A stretch of DNA of 45,345 nucleotides from Acidobacteriota bacterium (lineage in GTDB: Bacteria > Acidobacteriota > Terriglobia > Bryobacterales > Bryobacteraceae), in NCBI GenBank assembly GCA_018268935.1, contig JAFDVS010000091.1, forward strand, positions 1-45,345, in the 5' to 3' direction. The notes under the pieces were generated by a model that did no database searches, had not been told where the DNA came from, and saw only the letters and a list, made by a program, of their open reading frames with translations. A program made the translations under genes and the position numbers. Below, piece by piece: positions 8,626-15,622 of this stretch (positions are counted from its first letter, which is position 1; every line of letters starts with the position of its first letter).

Positions 8626-9591
8626 ATGAATCCAATCAAACTGCCCGAAGCGGCTGTATTCCCTCCCTGGGGAATTCAAACCGTATCCGACATTGCCGCA
8701 ACGCAGGAGAATTTCGGCATTCCGAAAGACTTCAAGATCGGCCAGGGAATCAGCGGCGGTGCGTTGCGCAACGCCTGGAACCAGTTTGTGGCCGACACTC
8801 TAAAGGTGGTGGGGACGGCGGTCTGGCCCCAGTATGATTTCTCAATCAAGGACTGGCCGGCGGGCACCGAGGAAATGCGGCGCGCCATTACCGAAGCCGA
8901 TCTCAATATCATGGCGAAGTTCCAGGATCCTGCCGCGGACATGATGAATCAACTGGTGCAATCCCCTGTTGCCGGACCCGTGCGCTCCACTCACCAACAA
9001 CACTTCGAGCGAGAGGACGATTCGATTCTTGGCCGGATGCACGCCGAATACGACGCCACGCTTTCGGCGGAGCGTCTGGCGCGCATTCCCGTGCTTATCG
9101 TGGCAGGGCTCGACAACAAGATGGCATCGACCAGCAAGCAACTGAAGCGCCACCTGCAGCGGCCGCGGCCCTATCAAATGGCGCAAGTCGCAGGGATGCG
9201 CAACTTCCGCCATCATCACGCAGACTCCGCCGATTCGCCATCGATGAACAGCGGCCACGGGTTGGCCGGCATGATCAGTGTGGGCGCCGTCATCAACGAA
9301 TGGCTGAAAAGCGGCTTCGCCGAGGACGATTCTTTCGTTGCACTCCAGCACTACGCCGTCGACATCGGCGACCGCCGCGTTTATGCCGGTGTTCACTATC
9401 CGGCCGACAACCTCGCCTCCTGGATCATCGCCTTGCGTCTGGGTAAAGAGGTTTTCGAATCGACGAAGACACTCCATCATTTATGGGAGGCGATTACCCA
9501 GCGGTCCCTCGTCTATGCCGCCATCAAGGATTTCCCTGGCGATGCCTATACCAAGGGCCTGCAGCTGCTCCACGATCACGATCCAACCTGA
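8626..9591 (+). CDS. PAP2-superfamily phosphatase/vanadium-dependent haloperoxidase-like protein
   Basis: A 321-residue protein without a signal peptide or obvious membrane segments. All three superfamily motifs are present: K174-x6-R181-P182 (KRHLQRPRP), S209-G210-H211 in PSMNSGHG, and R251-x5-H257-x3-D261 (RVYAGVHYPAD). These residues bind phosphate or vanadate and supply the catalytic histidine. A soluble protein with a long helical N-terminal half fits bacterial haloperoxidase-like members better than lipid phosphatases, but the substrate cannot be told from sequence. The ATG at 8626 is preferred to a TTG at 8614 four codons earlier. The gene is monocistronic, and its last 16 bases overlap the end of the opposite-strand glycosyltransferase gene. 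Confidence 0.85.
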   Translation: MNPIKLPEAAVFPPWGIQTVSDIAATQENFGIPKDFKIGQGISGGALRNAWNQFVADTLKVVGTAVWPQYDFSIKDWPAGTEEMRRAITEADLNIMAKFQDPAADMMNQLVQSPVAGPVRSTHQQHFEREDDSILGRMHAEYDATLSAERLARIPVLIVAGLDNKMASTSKQLKRHLQRPRPYQMAQVAGMRNFRHHHADSADSPSMNSGHGLAGMISVGAVINEWLKSGFAEDDSFVALQHYAVDIGDRRVYAGVHYPADNLASWIIALRLGKEVFESTKTLHHLWEAITQRSLVYAAIKDFPGDAYTKGLQLLHDHDPT

Positions 9592-11381
9592 CGCCTTGCG
9601 GTGAGAAATGCTTGTTCGACTTCGCGCCCGAAGCGCGCCGGATTGAGCGCTCTGCGCGCGGTGTTGCGCAGCGTTGCCCGCAGCCTGATGAGCTGAGGAA
9701 TGTTCGCAGCCTCGCGGCCGGCAATCGCCGCGTATTCCTCCACCGAGGTTGCGACCCACTCCTGCATTCCCATCCGCGCCAGCAGTGAACCGCCGACTCG
9801 CGAAACATGAGTCTCCCCTGAGAGAGTCACCGTTGGAACGCCCATCCAGAAGCTGTCGCAGGTGGTGGTCTGGCCGTTATAGGGAAACGTGTCGAGTGCG
9901 ATGTCGAATTCCCTGCGCTGCGCCAGATACTCCGCGCGCGGCAGCAGCGATCCGAGGAAAATGCGCGATCCGGCAACGCCGCGCTTGCGGAATTCCCCGC
10001 GAATCCGCTGCGATGCCGCCGAACGCGGATTATCGAGGTCAGCGCAGTTGTAGCGCAGGATGAGGCGTGAACGGGGAGCAGCGCGCATCGCCCCAGCCGC
10101 CAGGTCCCATACGACATCGTTCAGCTTCAACGATTTCTGCAGCATACCGAAGGTGATGTAGCCGTTGCGCAACACGGGAGGCTCGCTCACAGCCGGTGCA
10201 CTCTCCAACCCGAGAAACGGGACGCAGCCACTTTCCAGGCGCCACGGTTGCTCCACGTACTTGCTTGGGCTTCCAGGGGGATCGATCCAACGGTCCGTGA
10301 AGATATAGTCGATCTCGCGCACGCCTGTCGTGCTTGGATGATTCGGGTAAGTGAACGAAACCGGCGCTGGATGATGCCGGAACACCGCGAGTCTCTGGTC
10401 GTCGAAATGGCCGGACAGATCCACGAGCACGTCGATCTTGTCGCGCCGGATGCGGTCGGCGATCTGGTCGTCGCTCCACGCGGCGACATGTTGGAAGGCG
10501 GTGCAGTAGCTCGCGAACTCCTGAGTCCGGTCGTCGGTGCGCTTGCGGCTGTGATAGCCATACACACTCACGGCGGCGGGGTTGTGATACCGGATCATTG
10601 GAAAGATGAAATACCAGGCGGGGACGCGCGTGAATTCGCCTGTCAGGTAACCCGCTCGGAGCCGGCCGCGCCGGAGCCTGGTAGCCACGGCGGGGGGCTG
10701 CTGGGGAGCAGTGGTGTAGCGTTCCACCCACCGCGAGATCACGCGTTTTTCCTGGGGCGCACTGGACGAAGGATTGCCCAGCATGTAGTAAATCCGGATG
10801 GAGTCCACCGCGCTTTGGTTCAACCGTCCCTCTTGTCTGAGGTGATCGCATCCGGCGTCACCGCGTCCGTGCTCGAAGTGGATTTCTCCGGCGATCCCGT
10901 GAGCCAAGCTGAGTCGTGGATTGCGCTGCAGGATACGGCGCACGTCCGGCAGAATTCCCTCCAGATCGCCGCCCTCCAATGCCGCGCGGTAGAAGCTCTC
11001 CAAGACCAGAGGCTTCGTGCAACCGGTATCTATCAGCCTGCGGAACACCTTGAGTGCTGCGTTGGTTTTACCACTGAGGCGCAAGGCGTTTCCCAGATAG
11101 ACTGCCGTTTCCCAATCGTCCGGGTCTACGCGCAAGGCGTGATGAAATTCGCGTGCGGCGGCAGCCCACTGCCCTTCGCGGAACAGGCACACGCCGAGGT
11201 CCGCGCGCACCAGGGGGAGATTCGGATACTGGCGAGCAAGGCGCCGCAGAATCTGCTTCGACTCATCGGGGTTGCCCGCCTGGGAAAGGTGCAGAGCCAG
11301 CAGGCGTTGCGCTTCCGTCGCGCCGTTCCCATGGAGAGGGGTGTGCCCGGCGGCGCCTCCGCCGGGCCTCTTACGGGTCAT
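9576..11381 (-). CDS. OGT/SPINDLY-like protein O-glycosyltransferase with N-terminal TPRs (GT41)
   Basis: A 601-residue cytoplasmic protein. Residues 20-190 hold TPR helices (for example AREFHHALRVDPDDWETAVYLGNALRLSG). Residues 235-601 are the GT41 catalytic region: RLRAGYLTGEF, IDVLVDLSGH, HPAPVSFTYPNHPSTTG, EFDIALDTFPYNGQTTTCDSFWMGVPTV and SRVGGSLLARMG. Human OGT and plant SPINDLY transfer GlcNAc or fucose to Ser/Thr of proteins. The nucleotide-binding lysine matching OGT Lys842 seems kept (KSLKL). The histidine matching OGT His498 is replaced by Val253 (TRVPAWYF), so activity may be altered or lost. The ATG at 11381 follows AGAGGA; a GTG lies one codon upstream. It is the last gene of the sigma/kinase operon, 43 bases after the repeat protein. 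Confidence 0.88.
   Translation of the reverse strand: MTRKRPGGGAAGHTPLHGNGATEAQRLLALHLSQAGNPDESKQILRRLARQYPNLPLVRADLGVCLFREGQWAAAAREFHHALRVDPDDWETAVYLGNALRLSGKTNAALKVFRRLIDTGCTKPLVLESFYRAALEGGDLEGILPDVRRILQRNPRLSLAHGIAGEIHFEHGRGDAGCDHLRQEGRLNQSAVDSIRIYYMLGNPSSSAPQEKRVISRWVERYTTAPQQPPAVATRLRRGRLRAGYLTGEFTRVPAWYFIFPMIRYHNPAAVSVYGYHSRKRTDDRTQEFASYCTAFQHVAAWSDDQIADRIRRDKIDVLVDLSGHFDDQRLAVFRHHPAPVSFTYPNHPSTTGVREIDYIFTDRWIDPPGSPSKYVEQPWRLESGCVPFLGLESAPAVSEPPVLRNGYITFGMLQKSLKLNDVVWDLAAGAMRAAPRSRLILRYNCADLDNPRSAASQRIRGEFRKRGVAGSRIFLGSLLPRAEYLAQRREFDIALDTFPYNGQTTTCDSFWMGVPTVTLSGETHVSRVGGSLLARMGMQEWVATSVEEYAAIAGREAANIPQLIRLRATLRNTARRALNPARFGREVEQAFLTARRQVGS
11345..11367 (-). promoter_or_regulatory. Hairpin in the first codons of the glycosyltransferase gene
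   Basis: Arms GCCCGGCGG and CCGCCGGGC pair perfectly (9 bp, all G-C) around a 5-base loop. On the minus strand the stem begins about 14 bases after the ATG at 11381, close enough to affect ribosome loading. No T-run follows, so it does not look like a terminator. Confidence 0.4.
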
Positions 11382-11382
11382 C

Positions 11383-11412
11383 ACTTATGTCCTCTGGACT
11401 TATGTCCTCTGG
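11383..11412. repeat. 15-bp tandem duplication carrying the Shine-Dalgarno
   Basis: The unit ACTTATGTCCTCTGG occurs twice back to back (11383-11397 and 11398-11412). On the minus strand each copy includes AGAGGA, so the glycosyltransferase start has two potential ribosome-binding sequences, the proximal one correctly spaced. Confidence 0.85.
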
Positions 11413-11424
11413 CCTCCGTCCGCA

Positions 11425-11799
11425 TCAACGGCGCCGCTTCCGCTCATGGCCAACTTCGAGCAGCCTTCCCCCTTCCCTTTCGTGACCGGTGTCAAATAGC
11501 CCGGCATCTTCCCGCTCGTGGCCGGTATCAAACGTGGTGACCGAATCGCGTTCGTGGCCGGTGTCATCCGCCTTGCCACGCTTCCTCTCATGGCCTGGGT
11601 CGGCAGGTTTCTTGTAGCCCTTCTGGGCTGTCAGTTCTTTTGCGGTCAACTTCTGGCGTGGCTTTTTTGCGGCTGTCTTCTTCGCCGCCGCTTTTTTTGC
11701 GGGGGCTTTCTTCGCGGCTGCCTTTTTGACGGCTGCCTTCTTCACGGCTACCTTCTTGACGGCGCCTTTTTTGGCTGCCGTTTTCTTCTTCGTGGCCAT
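11425..11799 (-). CDS. Lysine/alanine-rich histone-H1-like protein with C-terminal GHER repeats
   Basis: A 124-residue, extremely basic protein. Residues 1-50 are a Lys/Ala/Pro low-complexity stretch (KKAAAKKAPAKKAAAKKTAA), like the tails of bacterial H1-like DNA-binding proteins. A linker (LTAKELTAQKGYKKP) follows. Residues 66-124 contain five GHER motifs at 69, 81, 93, 105 and 117, an exact 12-residue period; three are DTGHER. Codons differ between copies, so the pattern is maintained at protein level. The ATG at 11799 is preferred over an upstream start at 11835 because AAGGA precedes it and the low-complexity region starts at once. It sits between the kinase (35 bases upstream) and the OGT-like gene. 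I do not recognise the repeat. Possible roles are nucleic-acid binding or acting as substrate of the neighbouring Ser/Thr-modifying enzymes. Confidence 0.85.
   Translation of the reverse strand: MATKKKTAAKKGAVKKVAVKKAAVKKAAAKKAPAKKAAAKKTAAKKPRQKLTAKELTAQKGYKKPADPGHERKRGKADDTGHERDSVTTFDTGHEREDAGLFDTGHEREGGRLLEVGHERKRRR
11428..11601 (-). repeat. Five-copy 12-residue GHER peptide repeat
   Basis: The coding repeat unit is 36 bases with the consensus [D/E]-x-GHER followed by six variable residues. The first copy begins DPGHERKRGK and the last is EVGHERKRRR at the C-terminus. Synonymous differences between copies argue against a very recent DNA duplication. Confidence 0.8.
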
Positions 11800-11834
11800 A
11801 GCTGTTCTGGTTCCTTTCGCGGAGCGATATTTCA

Positions 11835-14402
11835 CTACAACTGCATCACCCTGAGCACTGCCTGATAACGAGGGTGCGGCTGCAACACCTGGAAGAATGG
11901 GTTTGTTCGAATATACATCAATACACGGTCTTTTCGCGCCAAAGCCAATTCAATCAAGTCCATTGCCTTGTCCTTCTCTCCAAGAGCGGCGTAGGCACGC
12001 GCGATCATCGCGGGCGAAACGCGCCCGTCGTGGATGCCTGCCTCGAGCTTTGCAATATAGGAAGCCGCGGCGCCGCTATTTCCGGCCAATGCGTGGAACA
12101 GCGAGTACATCCGATCGGAGTTACGCATACCGGCCTCGGCGCCACGAGGAGCTTTCCGTTCCGCTTCCTCCACCGCGGCCGCCTGTTCGAAGGCCACGCG
12201 GAAGTGTTCGCTCCGTTCCGGGCCGGTGCTGCGGTAGCCCTGCCAGGCATGCACGTTGCCGATATGCTGCCGCCCGACGAGCGAATTCCGCGTCCGCACG
12301 GCTTCTTCCTGAACGCGAATGGCCTCATCATAGTGGCCACAGAAGAAGAGACCGATTCCGTAGCCGTTGCGAATGATCTGATCGAACGGATCGGCGGCCA
12401 TCGCACGGCGATACTCCGCCAGCACCTGGTCCGTAGCCGCAAACTGGAGCAACATGCCCGCGTACCAGGCATGCCCGCGTGCGGACTCCGGCTGCTTGCG
12501 AAACACTTCCTGGAAGCTTGCCCGCGCTCCGTCCCAATCCCACACCATCTGCCGGAATGAGGCGAGGATCAAATGGGTTTCGGCGAACTGCGGCCCTTCC
12601 CGCACCGCGCGCTCGGCGTAGCCATGCCCGGCCAGCAGCAATTCTGCCGTGGGGCGGTAGGAATTCTCGATGAGTCCCACCTGCGCCTCCGCAATGGCTG
12701 CGTACGCCAGGGCGAAGTGCGGATCGAGACGAAGCGCATTCTGCAGATACTGGATGCCTTCGAGGGTATCGCCGATGGTCCGCGACCGCAGCAGAAACGT
12801 TCCGTGGAAGTAGTAACCCAGAGCCTGGGCATTGGTGGTGACGGCGGCTTGGCTCTGTCCCCCTGACGCAAACATGGAAGCAAAAGACGACCCGAGCGGA
12901 GAAGCGCGTTTCAGACCGCGCACACAGGCATCGTAGACTTTACGCTGCAGGGCCGGCAGATTATCCTCGCCAGCGATGCGCTCGGTCCAAACGACAGTGC
13001 CGCTGGCGGGTTTGGTCAAATCGAGAACGATACTCCGATCGGGTTGAATCGAGGCGCCGAGCGCCAGCCGTGCAGGCAGCGAATGCGGGGCCTTGGGCCT
13101 TTGGTCGGGATAGGCCATCACACGAAAGCCTGGCAGCGACATGAGCTGTCGAATCAGTTCCGTCCACATCCCCGCGCCGCGGTAGTTGAGCCCGGCGTCT
13201 CCGCTGCGGTTTTCGATGGGATAGACGACCAAGGCGCTCGGACCGCGGAGCCATAGTGATGCGCCCGTGAGACCCGTACCCAATCCGGCGAGCGCCAGCA
13301 GCATGCCTCGGCGCGGGAACCTGGGCGCAACGCGGATTGTGCCGCGGAGCATTGCTTCCACCTCCAGCGCGCTGGCAGGACGCCGATTTGGATCGCGATC
13401 GAGACATGCCCTGGTTGTCTCATCCCATATCTCGCTGGTGAGCGGATTGCGTGTTCGCGGTCCCGGAGCAGGCTGCTCCAGGCGCCGCAACAAGTGCTCC
13501 AGGCTCTCCGCAGGCCCGTAGGGCTTCTCTCCGGCGGCCAATTCGAACAGCAGAACTCCCAGTGCGTAGATATCGCTTGCGACGTCGCCGCGTTTTCCGG
13601 AGAACAGTTCCGGGGCCATGTAGTCCGGCGTGCCCAGCAGATGGGTGATGGATTTCTCGGTCTCCGGTCCCAGAGTGCCTTGCCGCCGCGAAAGCCCGAA
13701 GTCCGTAATGACGGCCCGCAGTCCGGTTTTCTCCTGGCACAGAATGACGTTGGCCGCTTTCAAGTCGCGATGCACAATGCGCTTTTCGTGAGCGGCGGCC
13801 AGCCCGCGGCAGATCTGCGAGGCGATCTCGAGCGCCTGGGTTTCGGCAATAGGTTTCGACGCCGCCAGATAGTCCCGCAACGTGGGTCCATCGAGTAACT
13901 CCATTGCAAGCACCATCACTTCCCCTCTGCGTCCGTCCAGCCGGTGGCGGGATATGTCGTGAATGCGGCAGACGTTGGGATGCGTGATGTCGCGGGCCAG
14001 TTGTGCCTCCCGGCGTAACTGCCGTTGAGCGGAAGGGTCGTCGAGGCGGCTGATGTGAACCGTCTTGAGGGCGATATTCACTCCTATTTCGGTGTCGAAC
14101 GCGGCGAATACCTCTCCCATTCCCCCTTTGCCGATGAGCTTTTCGATCCGATAGCGGCCTGCGATTTCATCGCCGGGCTCAAAGACGGGAGGCTGGTTCT
14201 TGCCCAGATCGAGCAACGAAGCCGCGGATACTTCCATGAACGAATCCGCCAGGCTCTCCAAGGCGAGCAAACGCATCACTTCCCGCACCGCTTCGGGATC
14301 GTCTCCGGATTGGTTCCGCAACCAGCTCTCCCGTGTGTCGAGGGACACATCGAGTGCTCTGGTGTACAGTGCGTAGACACGCTGCCAGCGTTCCGCGGTC
14401 AC
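11835..14402 (-). CDS. Membrane Ser/Thr protein kinase (PknB type) with TolB-like and TPR C-terminal region
   Basis: An 855-residue protein. Residues 1-75 are a helical N-terminal segment common on acidobacterial kinases. The kinase domain spans about 84-350: glycine loop GKGGMGEV 91-98, Lys113, catalytic HRD 211-213, DFG 234-236 and GTPDYMAPE, so all catalytic residues are present. One transmembrane helix lies near 365-385 (MLLALAGLGTGLTGASLWL). It is followed by a TolB/FlgO-like module starting SALVVYPIENRSGD, then TPR helices to the end. The kinase head is cytoplasmic and the tail probably periplasmic. The GTG start at 14402 has AAGGAG eight bases upstream. It is 12 bases after the ECF sigma gene, a frequent pairing in Acidobacteria, where the kinase likely controls or reports through the sigma factor. 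Confidence 0.93.
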   Translation of the reverse strand: MTAERWQRVYALYTRALDVSLDTRESWLRNQSGDDPEAVREVMRLLALESLADSFMEVSAASLLDLGKNQPPVFEPGDEIAGRYRIEKLIGKGGMGEVFAAFDTEIGVNIALKTVHISRLDDPSAQRQLRREAQLARDITHPNVCRIHDISRHRLDGRRGEVMVLAMELLDGPTLRDYLAASKPIAETQALEIASQICRGLAAAHEKRIVHRDLKAANVILCQEKTGLRAVITDFGLSRRQGTLGPETEKSITHLLGTPDYMAPELFSGKRGDVASDIYALGVLLFELAAGEKPYGPAESLEHLLRRLEQPAPGPRTRNPLTSEIWDETTRACLDRDPNRRPASALEVEAMLRGTIRVAPRFPRRGMLLALAGLGTGLTGASLWLRGPSALVVYPIENRSGDAGLNYRGAGMWTELIRQLMSLPGFRVMAYPDQRPKAPHSLPARLALGASIQPDRSIVLDLTKPASGTVVWTERIAGEDNLPALQRKVYDACVRGLKRASPLGSSFASMFASGGQSQAAVTTNAQALGYYFHGTFLLRSRTIGDTLEGIQYLQNALRLDPHFALAYAAIAEAQVGLIENSYRPTAELLLAGHGYAERAVREGPQFAETHLILASFRQMVWDWDGARASFQEVFRKQPESARGHAWYAGMLLQFAATDQVLAEYRRAMAADPFDQIIRNGYGIGLFFCGHYDEAIRVQEEAVRTRNSLVGRQHIGNVHAWQGYRSTGPERSEHFRVAFEQAAAVEEAERKAPRGAEAGMRNSDRMYSLFHALAGNSGAAASYIAKLEAGIHDGRVSPAMIARAYAALGEKDKAMDLIELALARKDRVLMYIRTNPFFQVLQPHPRYQAVLRVMQL

Positions 14403-14414
14403 ACTTATGGCTCC

Positions 14415-15032
14415 TTATGAGGATGGCGGAATGTTGGGCCGGGAAGTGACATTTCCCAGGCACCGGTTGCCGTTGGCGGACAGTTCTCCGAACAGCCATG
14501 CTTTGGCGACCTTCCAGTCGCGCTTGACCGTGCGCGTTGCCACTCCAAGGTGCAAGGCGATGTCTTCCATGGAGAAGCCGGCGAAGAACCGCAGCTCAAC
14601 AACTCTTGCCTGGCGCGGGGCGAACTTCGCCAGGCGCTCCAGCGCTTCGTCCAACAGCAGGATGGTTTCCTCGGTGTCGTCCGACAGGGGCAGCCCCTCG
14701 TCCCAATCGATGCGCACATTCGCGCCGCCGCGCTTCACGGCTTTGCGCTGTCTGGCGTAGTCGGTCAACACGCGCCGCATGACGTTTGCCGCCGCGGCGA
14801 AGAAGTGGTTTCTTCCGTGCCACACCTTCGTGGATGTCTTGGTCATCCGCAGAAACGCTTCGTGGATGAGAGCAGTGGGCTGCAGCGTATGTCCGGCCCG
14901 TTCTCTTCCGAGGAACACCCTGGCGATCCGGTGCAACTCCTCATAGATGAACGGCATCAACTCCGGTTCCACGGAGTGGTCTCCATCCCAAAGACGGTTT
15001 AGCAGACTGGTGACGTCGTCATCGGCCAGCAT
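14415..15032 (-). CDS. ECF-type RNA polymerase sigma factor (TIGR02999-like)
   Basis: A 205-residue sigma factor with only regions 2 and 4. Region 2 covers about 25-105: LHRIARVFLGRERAGHTLQPTALIHEAFLRM and HFFAAAANVMRRVLTDYARQRKA. Region 4 covers about 125-190: LERLAKFAPRQARVVELRFFAGFSMEDIALHLGVATRTVKRDW. These patterns match the sigma subfamily common in Acidobacteria and Planctomycetes that is encoded beside Ser/Thr kinases and has no classical anti-sigma factor. It is the first gene of the minus-strand operon that continues with kinase, GHER-repeat protein and OGT-like gene, and may direct its own operon. The ATG at 15032 is preceded by AAGG at a suitable distance. Confidence 0.93.
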   Translation of the reverse strand: MLADDDVTSLLNRLWDGDHSVEPELMPFIYEELHRIARVFLGRERAGHTLQPTALIHEAFLRMTKTSTKVWHGRNHFFAAAANVMRRVLTDYARQRKAVKRGGANVRIDWDEGLPLSDDTEETILLLDEALERLAKFAPRQARVVELRFFAGFSMEDIALHLGVATRTVKRDWKVAKAWLFGELSANGNRCLGNVTSRPNIPPSS

Positions 15033-15125
15033 AATAGATACCTTAGAGTGTATTCGATCGAACCGCGGTTAGCACCTGAGCCGGACGGTCCATGCCAGGG
15101 CTGGAGCGGGGAAGCGCCAGATCGG

Positions 15126-15155
15126 TTGCATGCGCGGCGCGGATACGGCTACTAT
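15126..15155 (+). promoter_or_regulatory. Candidate promoter for the receiver-like gene
   Basis: In the 206-base divergent space between the sigma gene and the gene at 15239, TTGCAT (15126-15131) and TACTAT (15150-15155) are 18 bases apart. Transcription would start near 15162, leaving a leader of about 75 bases. Confidence 0.4.
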
Positions 15156-15238
15156 GAAGTGGACCTTCCAACAGGCTTGCGGCCGGTAATCTCCGGAAGT
15201 GTGGCCAACCAACGTCAAATACAAGTTAAAAGAGATCT

Positions 15239-15622
15239 ATGGCGAACGTGCCGGACAACAGAAGAATTTTAGCCCTGGTGGGTGATCTCATGTTCACGGT
15301 GAAGATTACCGAGGCGGCCAAACGCAATGGGATGCAGGTGGAGTACGTGAAGACGGACGAGGAGTTTCTGGAGCGAGTAAAGCAGAAGCCGCGGCTCGTG
15401 ATTATGGATTTGAATATCCACACGGCGCAGCCGGTGGAACTGATTCAGACGATGAAGGCCGGCGCGGAGACGAAGCAGGTGAGCATACTGGGCTATGTGT
15501 CGCATATTCAGGGCGACCTGAAATTGAAGGCGCAGGAGGCAGGCGCGGACCTGGTGCTGGCGCGATCGGCGTTTACGCAAAGCTTGCCGCAGCTACTGAA
15601 GCGGCATTCGGGAAGCCTGTAG
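15239..15622 (+). CDS. Stand-alone receiver-like (CheY-fold) protein, atypical
   Basis: A 127-residue single-domain protein. ILALVGDLMFTVKITEAAKRNGMQVEYV and RLVIMDLNI resemble strands 1 and 3 of a receiver domain, with Asp57 at the phospho-acceptor position. Only one acid (Asp16) is at the metal site. The usual C-terminal Lys-Pro is replaced by ARSAF, and the Thr/Ser switch strand reads SILGYVSH. It may be an unphosphorylated or weakly phosphorylated receiver. No output domain exists, so it would act by protein contact. Its last 30 bases overlap the 3' end of the hybrid histidine kinase gene on the other strand. A partnership is possible but is not shown by the sequence. Confidence 0.75.
   Translation: MANVPDNRRILALVGDLMFTVKITEAAKRNGMQVEYVKTDEEFLERVKQKPRLVIMDLNIHTAQPVELIQTMKAGAETKQVSILGYVSHIQGDLKLKAQEAGADLVLARSAFTQSLPQLLKRHSGSL

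Noticed and set aside
11345..11367. GC-rich hairpin as a terminator
   Set aside because: It lies inside the coding start of the OGT-like gene and has no T-run.
10248..11540. 430-residue plus-strand frame opposite the OGT-like gene
   Set aside because: No family motif; the minus strand has strong GT41 motifs across the same bases.
9500..11800. RiPP-type precursor reading of the GHER protein
   Set aside because: No leader-peptide features, cleavage sites or RiPP modification enzymes (radical SAM, YcaO, LanM) are adjacent; the neighbours are a kinase and a glycosyltransferase.
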